64,000 bases of DNA from Arcanobacterium haemolyticum DSM 20595 (GCF_000092365.1 NC_014218.1:1612001-1676000), one strand, 5' to 3'; shown: positions 24,660-33,893, counted from the stretch's first letter. The notes: generated by a model not told the origin, from the letters alone. Program-made: numbers and translations.

Positions 24660-24737
24660 TGCCACATAAGCGGCAGGCGGCACAGGAGTGCCGTATACGG
24701 CGCTCCTGTGCTCTGTGCCGCCGATCGGGCGCCGGCA
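24660..24737. repeat. 78-bp palindromic element, copy B
   Basis: Second copy of the element at 18466-18543, same orientation, 76 of 78 bases identical. One of the two changes falls in the palindrome core (24681-24710), making one A-T pair a potential G-T pair. It begins 37 bases after the TauE/SafE stop and marks the right edge of the sulfatase module. Confidence 0.9.
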
Positions 24738-25120
24738 ACCGAGCTATGGGCACCAATAATCTACACGCAACCACCATTAAATATGAATAATCCAGACATT
24801 CCACCGGGATTCAGCTCCAGTGCCACCGCTTCCCGATTCAATACAGTATGGTGCATCTTGTCCGGCCTGATGCAAAAGTGCCCGGGGAACAATTCCCCGG
24901 GCACTTTCCGCGTTTTACGAACTACACGCCTACACGTTGAACATGAACTCCACTTTGTACCTGTGGATCTATGAATGCCATCAAAATCGGGTTACTAGCG
25001 AGCATTTTCACAAGTCAATTGGTCAATCAAGCAGATATTTTGAACCAAAACTCAGGGCATCGTCTAACCTGACGGACTTACTCAAAATCCAACCCATCCA
25101 ACAGACTCCATATGCACGGT
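24738..25120. other. Intergenic region between sulfatase module and CBASS operon
   Basis: About 380 bases with no supported gene; it contains only the terminator hairpin at 24875-24907. Short frames here have no homology signals or ribosome-binding sites that I would trust. Confidence 0.5.
24875..24907. terminator. Bidirectional terminator hairpin
   Basis: AAAGTGCCCGGGGAA and TTCCCCGGGCACTTT form a perfect 15-bp stem with a 3-base loop (CAA), with A and T at the stem ends. It lies between the sulfatase module and the converging CBASS operon. Confidence 0.8.
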
Positions 25121-26428
25121 TTATACAGATGGAGGATGGGCACTAGTAGTACTGATAGGTACGTCGATCCGATCACGAGCTACGACGATGCCATCTTTGA
25201 CTATGTAGCACTCCACGAGGTGGTCACCTCGGAAATCCGAATACTCGGACCGCACACCGGCTGCTGTGGAGTCAACAATCTGACCACGGATGTTGTTGCG
25301 ACGCTCTGCCTCCGGACCGCGGTTAAGGACCTTCCACTTCACCGTGTACGGCTGTGGGACCGAGCACGCAACCACCATGAAGCGTAATTTCCTGTCGGAC
25401 TTCAGCAGCGTCCCCAAGCGCAACATCTCCCGCAGTTTCATCGGCCGCCACCCATCCTGGGTCACCTCGCAGTCGATTGAGACAGTGTCCGATATCTCAA
25501 CCGGGTAGTGGTCCTCGATGAACTCCTCCGTGTACTTGAACGAGCGGGCATCGCGCGAGCTCTTCGCGAGCGGGACGGATGTGCCGAACACCTCGCGCCA
25601 TGTGGCGTTGGCCGAGGAAGTGTCCTCGGCTTCCATGGCCTCGACACAGCGGTTGTAGGCCTTCTTGGCCTTGGGTTGGAACTTAGCCTTCACATCGACG
25701 CGCTGATAGCTACCGAGGGCCAAGTAATAATCCTTCTCCGGCTCGTTCTTGAGGAACTCGAAGAAGTCGCGTGCCATCCGATCGAATGAACCGGTACCCA
25801 CAGCGTCGAAAACATGCGACTGCTCGAAGAAGCGATAGACCAGCGTATCGATGAGGAGACCTCCCATGGCCACCCCGTTAGCGTTCTTCCATGCGCGAGC
25901 CATCCTCGCGAGGTGACGCATGTTGGTGGACGTGCGTGCGGTGCTCTCACGGGTGGCCCGAATCTCGTCACGGGGCTTGGTGATCCTCCAACTATCAGAC
26001 TTTGTATCAGGGTAGGAAAAACTACCTTCCGCGTTCTCGAACGCTGGCTGGACATCGAACTTGAAGGCGTTGGCCGTAAACTGCACGCGAACAACGCATT
26101 GGTCGACGCGGATATCTGTGTTCGGGTACCGAGCCTTCAGATCGTCGCGGACTCGCTCAAGCATGCGACGAGGTCCACCGTCGCCTGCGTAGTCCCCACG
26201 GATATCTGGCGGCAGGATGTAGATCATGTCAAGGTCAGAAACCCCCTTAATCGCCGTATGCCGACCGAATGAACCGACCATGAGTCTGTAGTCGCTACAG
26301 CCATCCTTCCCACGGAAATCTTTGTTAAGCGCCTTGGCGATCTCATCTCGTCGGCTAGCGATCACCGAGGCCGTGTCGCCCAGCTTGAGAGCGCTCAGTA
26401 ACCCGTTGAAAATCTCTGCCGCCTTCAT
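25121..26428 (-). CDS. CD-NTase (CBASS cyclase) with AGS-C-like C-terminal domain
   Basis: A 435-residue nucleotidyltransferase of the cGAS/DncV-like superfamily. The catalytic motif GSFGRHTAIKGVSDLD (52-67) gives GS and two metal aspartates, Asp65 and Asp67; the third is Asp125 in FKFDVQPAF. After the helical core, the region from about 310 on (VKWKVLNRGPEAERRNNIRG, then FRGDHLVECYIVKDG and ARDRIDVPI) resembles the AGS-C sensor domain associated with such enzymes. On phage infection it should make a cyclic or linear oligonucleotide signal. It follows the SLATT effector with a one-base overlap. Confidence 0.85.
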   Translation of the reverse strand: MKAAEIFNGLLSALKLGDTASVIASRRDEIAKALNKDFRGKDGCSDYRLMVGSFGRHTAIKGVSDLDMIYILPPDIRGDYAGDGGPRRMLERVRDDLKARYPNTDIRVDQCVVRVQFTANAFKFDVQPAFENAEGSFSYPDTKSDSWRITKPRDEIRATRESTARTSTNMRHLARMARAWKNANGVAMGGLLIDTLVYRFFEQSHVFDAVGTGSFDRMARDFFEFLKNEPEKDYYLALGSYQRVDVKAKFQPKAKKAYNRCVEAMEAEDTSSANATWREVFGTSVPLAKSSRDARSFKYTEEFIEDHYPVEISDTVSIDCEVTQDGWRPMKLREMLRLGTLLKSDRKLRFMVVACSVPQPYTVKWKVLNRGPEAERRNNIRGQIVDSTAAGVRSEYSDFRGDHLVECYIVKDGIVVARDRIDVPISTTSAHPPSV

Positions 26429-27024
26429 TACTGTTCCTCGTCCACACCAAGACGAAGCGCTTCGGGGAGAAAAAGGTCAATTTCATGAGCTGTGAACGTC
26501 ATTTCCTCGTTGTTCTTCAGCCCATCCTTCGCAAGTGTGAAGGCTCTGCCTGAGGTGCGCGGGGCTGTGAAGTAGATGTCTCGCGCCAATATCTGCAGTT
26601 CGTCGCGCCGCTTCCGCGCATCCGAGTCCGAGACCTCGCCCGACATCATGTCGGCGATCAGCGAGATGTAGGATTCTCGGATATCCCAGAGCTTGGATGC
26701 TATGTCGCGATGGGCTGCTGAATTCTCGTCAAATTTGAAGGTCTTCGCACCAAGGCTCATCCAACTAACCAGGAGCGCGCAGAAGGATGTGGCGAGGCTC
26801 GACCACGTTGAGTTGCCGAACAGTCCAAAGACGAGAGTCAGAAACGTGCCTGAGCCCAATGCAGTGAGTGCTATAAGGGTGGCCTGCTGCCACTTATACC
26901 TAGAGAAGCTGATGTCAGCTTGCTTCTCATGCGTCTTATGACTGTAGACCACCCGACCAAACGACTCTCGGACTTGTGCAAGTAGCCTTTGATCATACAA
27001 CGGACCATGTAAGGTGGTTTTCAT
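26428..27024 (-). CDS. SLATT-domain two-helix membrane effector
   Basis: A 198-residue protein with two adjacent membrane helices (about 48-69 and 73-93) flanked by helical cytoplasmic parts, the layout of SLATT domains (SMODS/SLOG-associating 2TM effectors). FKFDENSAAHRDIASKLWDI after the second helix is typical. On sensing the cyclase product it would permeabilise the membrane and abort infection. ATG 27024 follows AGGAG with good spacing; 27042 is an in-frame alternative. First gene of a two-gene operon with the CD-NTase. Confidence 0.8.
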   Translation of the reverse strand: MKTTLHGPLYDQRLLAQVRESFGRVVYSHKTHEKQADISFSRYKWQQATLIALTALGSGTFLTLVFGLFGNSTWSSLATSFCALLVSWMSLGAKTFKFDENSAAHRDIASKLWDIRESYISLIADMMSGEVSDSDARKRRDELQILARDIYFTAPRTSGRAFTLAKDGLKNNEEMTFTAHEIDLFLPEALRLGVDEEQ

Positions 27025-27084
27025 CAAGTCACTCCTACTCATGCTCAGAGCTCACGCTCGGCCCAGCATCCGCAATCTCGTCAC

Positions 27085-28182
27085 CTACTTCTTCCCACCA
27101 GACGTAAGCCCTGTCCTGAACTCCACGACGTCCCCGTCATGCATCACGTAGTCTTTGCCTTCCATACGGACTTTGCCGTGGGCTTTGGCTTCTGCCATGG
27201 AGCCGTTTTCCACGAGGTCATCGAATGAAATGACTTGTGCCTTGATGAAGCCACGTTCGAAATCGGTGTGGATAACGCCGGCTGCTTGTGGGGCGGTCCA
27301 GCCCTTGTGGATTGTCCAGGCACGGGCTTCTTTTGGCCCTGCGGTGAGGTAGCTCTGGAGCCCGAGGGTGTCGAAGCCTACGCGTGCGAGCTTGTCCAGG
27401 CCTGCTTCTTCTTGGCCGGTGGATTCGAGCATTTCGCGGGCTTCTTCTTCATCGAGTTCGATAAGTTCGGCTTCGAACTTGGCATCGAGGAAGATTGCTT
27501 CGGCTGGCGCCACGAGTTCGCGCAATGTGGCTTGCATGGCGGTGTCTGCGAGCCCGTCTTCATCTGTGTTGAACACGTAGATGAATGGTTTGTTGGTCAT
27601 TAAGTGGAAGGTTTTGAGGATGTCTGGATCCAGATCGCCACCGGCCGCATAGAGCGTTTTGCCTTCTTCAAGGATTGCGAGCGCCGCCTGCGCTGTTTCC
27701 ACGATTTCTTTGGCGATTTTGCGGTTGGTGAGTTCTTTTTGGAGGCGTGGGAGTTGCTTTTCCAGGGTTTGGATATCGGCCAGCACGAGTTCGGTGGTGA
27801 TGGTATCGATGTCCGATGCTGGATCGACGCGCCCGTCCACGTGGGTTACGTCTGGATCTGCGAAGGCGCGTGTGACTTGGCAGATTGCGTCTGCTTCACG
27901 GATGTTTGCGAGGAACTGGTTACCGAGTCCTTCGCCTTCTGAGGCGCCGCGCACGATTCCCGCAATATCAACGAAGGATACGGTTGCGGGTAGGATTTTT
28001 TGCGATCCGAAGATTTCTGCGAGCTTGTTGAGCCGCGGATCTGGGAGCGGAACGATTCCCACGTTGGGTTCGATCGTCGCGAACGGGTAGTTCGCTGCGA
28101 GTACGTTTGCGCGCGTGAGCGCATTGAACAACGTTGACTTGCCGACGTTGGGCAGTCCTGCAATACCAATTGTTAAAGCCAC
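27085..28182 (-). CDS. ychF: Redox-regulated ATPase/GTPase YchF
   Basis: A 365-residue Obg-family P-loop ATPase. P-loop GLPNVGKST near residue 8, switch DIAGIVRGASEGEGLGNQF, and a C-terminal TGS-like domain (GWTAPQAAGVIHTDFERGFI) ending EFRTGLTSGGKK. Length matches the family (about 363). Start at GTG 28182, because homology begins ALTIGIAGLPNVGK; the longer frame to 28269 adds a low-complexity leader. Housekeeping gene flanking the CBASS operon. Confidence 0.95.
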   Translation of the reverse strand: MALTIGIAGLPNVGKSTLFNALTRANVLAANYPFATIEPNVGIVPLPDPRLNKLAEIFGSQKILPATVSFVDIAGIVRGASEGEGLGNQFLANIREADAICQVTRAFADPDVTHVDGRVDPASDIDTITTELVLADIQTLEKQLPRLQKELTNRKIAKEIVETAQAALAILEEGKTLYAAGGDLDPDILKTFHLMTNKPFIYVFNTDEDGLADTAMQATLRELVAPAEAIFLDAKFEAELIELDEEEAREMLESTGQEEAGLDKLARVGFDTLGLQSYLTAGPKEARAWTIHKGWTAPQAAGVIHTDFERGFIKAQVISFDDLVENGSMAEAKAHGKVRMEGKDYVMHDGDVVEFRTGLTSGGKK

Positions 28183-28312
28183 GTTTTCCAGTTTAGCCGG
28201 GTTACTCGGTTCAGTCACGTTAGTTTTGTGTGGGGTTGATTGTGACGACGACGAAGGTGGCATATGCAAGTGTCACCCAAACTATGTGGGAGCCTCCTTT
28301 TACACTTGAAAC

Positions 28313-29536
28313 ATGACGATTTCTTTAGGTGTTTTCTTTATTTTTCTGGTGTTCGCGATGGCTGGTGGCATTGCGATTGGCTGGCTGGCGGCGGTAAATC
28401 GCCACAATAGCGATCATGGATCGTTACAAACTGCGCTCACTCAGGCGCGCGAACGGGCGTTGTTGCTTCAGGGTAGGTGTGATCAGTTGGAGTTGGAGAA
28501 TGCTCATCTGCACGATCGTGTTGACGATCAGGGTTCTACTGCGCAGGTGTTGGCTCCGATTTCTCAACAGTTGGGGCAGGTTGATGCGTATGTTCGTGCG
28601 TTGGAAAGTAAAACTGCGCAGCGTTTTTCGGCTATTTCAACGCAGTTGCAGGCTGATGCTCAGGTATCGATGCAGCTCACTCGCACGACCGAATCGTTGA
28701 ATGCGGCGTTGCGTAATTCGTCGGTGCGTGGTTCGTGGGGTGAAGTTCAACTGCGGCGAATTATTGAATCTAGCGGCATGTTGGAACGGGTTGATTTCGA
28801 TGAACAGTTGTCGAATTCCCAGGTGTCGGCGGATGCCCAAAGCGGTGGCCGGCCAGATGTTACTGTTCATTTGCCGAATGGTGCTCATGTGGCGATTGAT
28901 TCGAAGGTGCCGATGGCTTCTTATATTGCGGCTCATGATATTCCGGCTACGGATCTTGAGAGGGCCGGTGAACGCGCTGAACTGATGCGATCTCACGCTA
29001 AGGCTGTTCGGCAACATGTGATGGCGTTGAAGAAGCGAAATTATCCTGGCGATTTCCCGCAATCTCCTCAACTCACGATTATGTTCTTGCCTTCTGAAGC
29101 GTTGCTTGCGGAAGCGCTCGATTCTGATTCTTCGCTTCTCGAATCAGCATTGCAGGATGGGATTATCTTAGCCTCCCCTGCTACTCTCTTGGCACTCTTG
29201 CGTTCGATTGCAGCAATTTGGCGTTCTGCTCAAGCATCGGAGGAAGCACGGGATATCGTGTTGGCTGGCCAAGAACTGGTTGATCGGTTAAGTGTGTTTG
29301 TCAAGCATTTGCACAAGTTGGGATCTAGCCTTACCACATCGGTGAAGTCCTACAACAGCGCCATGTCCTCATTAGAATCACGCGTACTCGTTACCTACCG
29401 GAAGTTTGAATCTCTAGGCGAAAAAGCGCATATTTTGGATACACAGAAGATGACAATCAGTACTGAAGACGGTACTACTCGTCAGTCAAAGGCTCCTGAA
29501 TTCAATATTTCTATGGAAGACGATCATGCCTCATAA
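28313..29536 (+). CDS. rmuC: DNA recombination protein RmuC
   Basis: A 407-residue RmuC-family protein, a predicted nuclease-fold factor that limits inversions and repeat recombination. N-terminal membrane helix (4-26), a coiled-coil stretch to about 130, then the conserved core with RGSWGEVQLRRIIESSGML and AIDSKVPMASY, and FLPSEALLAEAL further on. Complete, no lesions. Confidence 0.9.
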   Translation: MTISLGVFFIFLVFAMAGGIAIGWLAAVNRHNSDHGSLQTALTQARERALLLQGRCDQLELENAHLHDRVDDQGSTAQVLAPISQQLGQVDAYVRALESKTAQRFSAISTQLQADAQVSMQLTRTTESLNAALRNSSVRGSWGEVQLRRIIESSGMLERVDFDEQLSNSQVSADAQSGGRPDVTVHLPNGAHVAIDSKVPMASYIAAHDIPATDLERAGERAELMRSHAKAVRQHVMALKKRNYPGDFPQSPQLTIMFLPSEALLAEALDSDSSLLESALQDGIILASPATLLALLRSIAAIWRSAQASEEARDIVLAGQELVDRLSVFVKHLHKLGSSLTTSVKSYNSAMSSLESRVLVTYRKFESLGEKAHILDTQKMTISTEDGTTRQSKAPEFNISMEDDHAS

Positions 29537-29555
29537 ACCCAGCATCTAGCCATGA

Positions 29556-29999
29556 TTATTCGCGGGCTGTTGCTTGCGCAACGGAAACAATCAGTTCGCT
29601 ATCTTCCAGATGTATTTCAGCTGGAACTTCGATAGAGACAACAGGCATACTCGCAAGAGTGGTACGCAGCGCAAGTGCAGAATAAGACCAAAGATACGAA
29701 ACAACATTGGTGAAGACGCTGTGAACGACCTCCGCAACCCACTCGTCTTCATCTTTACCTACCGGGCATGGATCATTCGATTCAATAAAAACCTGTGTTA
29801 AAACACCCGCGCCCCACACATCGTCTTTTAAGTAGGTATCTAGAATTGCAGCAACACCCTGTAGCTGCCCATTTTGATGCCGATCAGCCACCATTGGGAT
29901 AAAACGGATGGTAGCAGAAGTCTGCAGATCTTCATCCTCTTTATTGATTGGATTAATACTTAATGCAAGAACCGTTGGCAAAACAAATTTAGTACGCAT
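29556..29999 (-). CDS. Possible SecB-like chaperone of a toxin-antitoxin system
   Basis: A 147-residue protein without a named motif. The pattern is several beta strands (ATIRFIPMVADR, QGVAAILDTYL, AGVLTQVFIES) followed by a helix and VSYLWSYSALALRTTLASMP then VVSIEVPAEI, which resembles the SecB fold (C-terminal helix and FPxxxR-like segment). Seven bases after an XRE antitoxin gene, which follows a HigB-like gene: the order toxin-antitoxin-chaperone of mycobacterial HigB1-HigA1-Rv1957. Assignment is inferred from topology and context and needs a structure or profile search. Confidence 0.45.
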   Translation of the reverse strand: MRTKFVLPTVLALSINPINKEDEDLQTSATIRFIPMVADRHQNGQLQGVAAILDTYLKDDVWGAGVLTQVFIESNDPCPVGKDEDEWVAEVVHSVFTNVVSYLWSYSALALRTTLASMPVVSIEVPAEIHLEDSELIVSVAQATARE

Positions 30000-30006
30000 A
30001 CCGCTA

Positions 30007-30360
30007 CTATCTCACCTTAAAATACGAACTATTATCATGAGCGCGATAGGCTTTCCGCGATGCGTCTTGAGCAGGAAGTTCAATTTTTCTGCCATAATCG
30101 ACAACGGTGTATCGTATCCCCGCCCCAATACTAAGAAGGTACTCCCGCAATGTACGCATGGTGATATTTGACTGCCCGTTTTCTAATCGAGAAACATTGG
30201 ATTGGTCTGTTCCCATTCGCTCAGCAACAACTTTTTGAGTTAACCCTTCAGATTGTTCTTTTGAGGTTCGTATGCTTCTTAACTGCGCTATCAGGGCTCG
30301 ATCTTCATGCGCTTGCATGGTGGCTCGTTGAATAAGTTCTTTTTCCGAAATGCTTTCCAT
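30007..30360 (-). CDS. XRE/HigA-like antitoxin with C-terminal extension
   Basis: A 117-residue DNA-binding protein. Helix-turn-helix GLTQKVVAERMGTDQSNVSRLENG lies at 39-62 (given here in two parts: recognition helix QSNVSRLENG), with a second helix to about 80. A tail of about 37 residues follows, ending NSSYFKVR. In tripartite systems such a tail is the chaperone-addiction segment that makes the antitoxin depend on a SecB-like protein; whether this tail does so is inference. Probably represses its own operon. Confidence 0.75.
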   Translation of the reverse strand: MESISEKELIQRATMQAHEDRALIAQLRSIRTSKEQSEGLTQKVVAERMGTDQSNVSRLENGQSNITMRTLREYLLSIGAGIRYTVVDYGRKIELPAQDASRKAYRAHDNSSYFKVR

Positions 30361-30421
30361 AGCTACCTCCTCACAGATAATAGCTTAACTAGGATATGGC
30401 GTAAATACCATATTTAATTCA

Positions 30422-30964
30422 TTATTGAGCAGAGGGGCACGTCGGCTTCTTAACCCAAGATTCTAGACGCCTCGCACAATCGTCAATTTTCCTATCCTGC
30501 TCTTCCCGCCACATTTGCGAGTCAACATCTTTCATTAAATGACCTAAACTAACAAGAGCGTCTATGATCATAGGTTCAGCAAAATAGACTCTCGACCTGT
30601 ATCTTTTCTTCTCTACATCGAAAGGTTCTGGTAAACGTAATTCAATAACATTCGGTTCGCGTCTCGTTGGCACAACATCTTTAGAGCTACGAACTACATC
30701 GTCTGGATACTCTTGAGTAAGTTCTCCATAGCTCGCACATTGTAAAAGTTCGTTTATTTCACCAATGAGCTGAATGTACTGGAAATTACCATGAAATACC
30801 GACTCCCGTAATCCAGCAATATCGCTCCCTAACCAGGTCGGCATATCGAGCCAGTCTTGATGACTACCATGAATCTTTCCATCGAAATGATGCCCGGGAT
30901 GTATCCACCCGAGTGGCTCATTACGTCGAACACAACTACGCAATTGTTTCGGCTGATAAACCAT
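30422..30964 (-). CDS. HigB/Gp49-like putative toxin with N-terminal extension
   Basis: A 180-residue protein. The C-terminal half matches the RelE/HigB (phage Gp49-like) pattern: NVIELRLPEPF, then RYRSRVYFAEP at 121-131, a hydrophobic LVSLGHLMKD and a helix ending CARRLESW at 163-170, where HigB proteins have the KKT..EI..A..R motif. The N-terminal 100 residues are not recognised. Located directly before the XRE gene, as toxins are in HigBA operons. ATG 30964 was taken over 30976 by proximity to AGAAGG. Function is a tentative mRNA interferase. Confidence 0.45.
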   Translation of the reverse strand: MVYQPKQLRSCVRRNEPLGWIHPGHHFDGKIHGSHQDWLDMPTWLGSDIAGLRESVFHGNFQYIQLIGEINELLQCASYGELTQEYPDDVVRSSKDVVPTRREPNVIELRLPEPFDVEKKRYRSRVYFAEPMIIDALVSLGHLMKDVDSQMWREEQDRKIDDCARRLESWVKKPTCPSAQ

Positions 30965-31000
30965 ATGACACCACAACCTTCTGCACTATTAGTTCATAGG

Positions 31001-32140
31001 TCACATTTTAGGTTCTTTGGCAAGTTTTCCAGTGCTGCGTGCCGTGGAACGGCGTGGGGCATTCTTGTCACGCGCCTTATGCGGGCGATCAACCTCTGCC
31101 CCCGTGGCTTTCAAATCACCGCGCAAATTCTTTGGCAAGGAAAAGTGCACATCCTCTTGAACAGTGAACACAGGTTCTACGGTGGTAAAACCCCACTCCT
31201 TCAACTGTTCAACAACATCACGCACCAAGATTTCAGGAACAGAAGCACCGGAAGTTACACCGATCGTCTTTGCCCCATCAATCCACGAAAGCTCCAGTTC
31301 ATCAGCCTTATCAACACGGTAAGACGCCTGTGCTCCGCCTTCCAACGCCACTTCAACCAGGCGAACAGAATTAGACGAATTAGCCGATCCCACAACGATT
31401 ACCACGTCACACTGCGGCGCCATCTTCTTCACAGAACCCTGGCGGTTTTGGGTGGCATAACAGATGTCATCACTCGGCGGATTAATCAAGTTCGGGAAAC
31501 GATCACGCAACAACTCAACTGTTTTCATCGTTTCATCAACAGAAAGAGTAGTCTGCGAAATCCACACCACCCTATCCGGATCACGAACCTCAACATTCGC
31601 AACATCTTCAGGACCATTCACAACCTGAATATGATCAGGAGCCTCACCTTGAGTACCCTCAACCTCTTCATGTCCAGAATGCCCAATCAACAAAATGTCA
31701 TAATCCTGATCGGCAAAACGAACAGCCTGCTTATGAACCTTGGTCACCAACGGGCATGTTGCATCAATCGTCTGCAACATTCGCCGCTGCGCAGCCTCAT
31801 GAACCGCCGGAGAAACACCATGTGCAGAAAAGACAACACGAGCACCTTCCGGAACGTCGTCGGTATCATGCACAAAAATCGCACCGCGCCTCGTCAAGGT
31901 CTCAACAACAAACTTGTTATGAACGATCTCTTTACGCACATACACCGGAGGGCCATACAATTCCAAAGCCTTCTCTACGGTGTCAACAGCACGATCAACA
32001 CCCGCGCAATACCCGCGCGGGGTAGCGATCAAAATACGTTTCCCTTCAGAATTTTCCTCCGAAGGAATTTCGGCAGGAAACGCCGAAGCGCCCGCCAACG
32101 ATACGGCACCAGCTTTTACAGAATCTTCATGCAACGTCAC
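31001..32140 (-). CDS. ispH: 4-hydroxy-3-methylbut-2-enyl diphosphate reductase
   Basis: A 379-residue IspH/LytB, the last enzyme of the MEP isoprenoid pathway, making IPP and DMAPP with a [4Fe-4S] cluster. The three cluster cysteines are Cys45 (PRGYCAGV), Cys129 (DATCPLV) and Cys227 ([11 protein letters not shown]). TTLSVDET and GSANSSNS substrate loops are present. The C-terminus is extended by a basic tail (after about 345), common in actinobacteria. A long plus-strand frame across this gene is an antisense artefact. Confidence 0.96.
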   Translation of the reverse strand: MTLHEDSVKAGAVSLAGASAFPAEIPSEENSEGKRILIATPRGYCAGVDRAVDTVEKALELYGPPVYVRKEIVHNKFVVETLTRRGAIFVHDTDDVPEGARVVFSAHGVSPAVHEAAQRRMLQTIDATCPLVTKVHKQAVRFADQDYDILLIGHSGHEEVEGTQGEAPDHIQVVNGPEDVANVEVRDPDRVVWISQTTLSVDETMKTVELLRDRFPNLINPPSDDICYATQNRQGSVKKMAPQCDVVIVVGSANSSNSVRLVEVALEGGAQASYRVDKADELELSWIDGAKTIGVTSGASVPEILVRDVVEQLKEWGFTTVEPVFTVQEDVHFSLPKNLRGDLKATGAEVDRPHKARDKNAPRRSTARSTGKLAKEPKM

Positions 32141-32385
32141 ACCCCAAGATTAACAGTTCACCCCTTACGATGCTCAGCACCGTAAGATTCACGCAAACGG
32201 TCACACACCGGCGTCGTCCCCGTATTCGCTCTCACGCCACTGCGGAAACACACGGTTTTGTGCACGTTCGCCCGCAACGCCGGTGGGACTTTCGCCCAAA
32301 ATCGCAGGCAGCTCATTCCTTTAGAATTAAAGGAGGCTCGATTGTGCAGTAATGAAGTGTAATTTTTCGGAGAATAGGTCGTGAT

Positions 32386-33651
32386 ATGTCAGCCAACGCA
32401 AGGGTTGCCGTTCCGGCTAACCTCCCACCAGTGGCACGGGAAACATCCCCGGATCACCCGTGGCCATTACGCCTGCTCAACGCAAAAATAGCAGAATACA
32501 TCTCTAAAATGTCACGCCTGTGGGTAGAAGGCGAAATCATCACACTCACCCGCAGAAAAGGTGCCAAAGTACAATTCTTTACACTCTCCGATCTAGAAGA
32601 AAAAGCGTCAATCACCTGCAAAATCTTCGCCCACGCGCTCCCCGACGGAATTGAATCCGGATCCCGGGTGATCGTGTGTGCTAAACCAGATTTCTGGTCC
32701 GGCAACGGGACGCTGGCGCTCCACGTCGATGAAATACGTGCCGTCGGCCTAGGCGATATCCTAGCCCGCATTGAAGCCCTCAAAAACAAGCTCGCATACG
32801 AAGGCCTCTTCGCACCGCAACGCAAGAAACCTCTCCCCTTCCTTCCCCGCACAATCGGCCTGATCGTTGGACGCAACACCAAGGCACTTCACGATGTGCA
32901 AGTGAACGCGCGTGCCCGCTGGGCCTCAGCCGAATTTGCCGTGCGCGAAGTGGTAGTTCAAGGCCCAACTGCCGTGCAAGAAATGATCCCGGCACTCGAA
33001 GAACTCGATGCGTTGCCGAACGTGGACGTTATCGTGATCGCCCGCGGCGGCGGATCGGTTGAAGATCTCCTTCCATTCTCAGATGAACGCCTCATCCGCG
33101 CGGTAGCGGCAGCACACACACCGGTAGTCTCCGCAATCGGCCACGAAACCGATAATCCACTCCTTGATCTCGTGGCTGATCTGCGCGCATCCACACCAAC
33201 AGACGCGGCTCGCAAGATCGTTCCGGACGTCACGGAAGAACAAACCGGCCTACGCGATGCCGTGCGGCGTGGGCGCCTAGCCATGGATGCTCTGCTCACC
33301 CGCACTCAACACGATCTTGACATTCAACGATCCCGCCCAGCCCTAGCACACCCGGAATCGATGCTGGATGCGCGTGCGCAAGATCTCACGCAACTTACGC
33401 AGTGGCTCCACAACAACCTAGATCGCCACATCACACGCCACGCATCGCTCATCGATTCGTCGCTGGCACGCTTGCGGGCGCTCTCCCCACTCGCCACATT
33501 GCAACGCGGGTATGCGGTGTTACGTACGCAAACCGGCGTCGTCACATCCGTACACAACGCAACCCCAGGTGAAACGATTATTGCTCAACTTGCCGACGGC
33601 ACGTTCACTGCCACCGTCAACGCGAAAGGACCTGCTCATGAAACCTTGTGA
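32386..33651 (+). CDS. xseA: Exodeoxyribonuclease VII large subunit
   Basis: A 421-residue XseA. N-terminal OB-fold (about 28-120, with LWVEGEIITLTRRKGAKVQF), then the catalytic domain containing IGLIVGRNTKALHD and IARGGGSVEDLLPFSDE, a helical region, and the C-terminal ATLQRGYAVLRT. With XseB it degrades single-stranded DNA into oligonucleotides. Overlaps xseB by 14 bases. Confidence 0.95.
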   Translation: MSANARVAVPANLPPVARETSPDHPWPLRLLNAKIAEYISKMSRLWVEGEIITLTRRKGAKVQFFTLSDLEEKASITCKIFAHALPDGIESGSRVIVCAKPDFWSGNGTLALHVDEIRAVGLGDILARIEALKNKLAYEGLFAPQRKKPLPFLPRTIGLIVGRNTKALHDVQVNARARWASAEFAVREVVVQGPTAVQEMIPALEELDALPNVDVIVIARGGGSVEDLLPFSDERLIRAVAAAHTPVVSAIGHETDNPLLDLVADLRASTPTDAARKIVPDVTEEQTGLRDAVRRGRLAMDALLTRTQHDLDIQRSRPALAHPESMLDARAQDLTQLTQWLHNNLDRHITRHASLIDSSLARLRALSPLATLQRGYAVLRTQTGVVTSVHNATPGETIIAQLADGTFTATVNAKGPAHETL

Positions 33652-33892
33652 TCCCAACGAACTAGATAACCAGGTTGCGAAATATTCGTACGAAGAAGCA
33701 CGTTCGGCGCTGGTTGATACGGTGGCACGGCTGGAACAGGGCAATATTCCGCTGGAAGAGGCTCTGGAGCTGTGGGAAATGGGCGAAGCGTTGGCACGCC
33801 GGTGCGAAACGTGGCTGAACGGGGCCCGCGAACGGCTGGCTGCGGCGCAAGAACGTACGCGTGCGGCAATCGACGATGCGAACGAGCGCTAA
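33638..33892 (+). CDS. xseB: Exodeoxyribonuclease VII small subunit
   Basis: An 84-residue XseB with the conserved YEEARSALVDTVARLEQG and LEEALELWEMGEALA helices that bind the large subunit. ATG 33638 lies inside the end of xseA, so translation is coupled. The long upstream in-frame extension from 33512 is out-of-frame xseA sequence and was ignored. Confidence 0.93.
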   Translation: MKPCDPNELDNQVAKYSYEEARSALVDTVARLEQGNIPLEEALELWEMGEALARRCETWLNGARERLAAAQERTRAAIDDANER

Positions 33893-33893
33893 C

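Noticed and set aside
24875-24907. Attachment site at the edge of the CBASS operon
   Set aside because: The sequence is a perfect hairpin with A/T ends between converging genes and has no second copy at the other side, so it is a terminator.
30857-32185. Long plus-strand open frame (442 codons) across ispH
   Set aside because: Antisense to an intact, motif-complete IspH; composition is Arg/His/Asn-rich and unlike a real protein.
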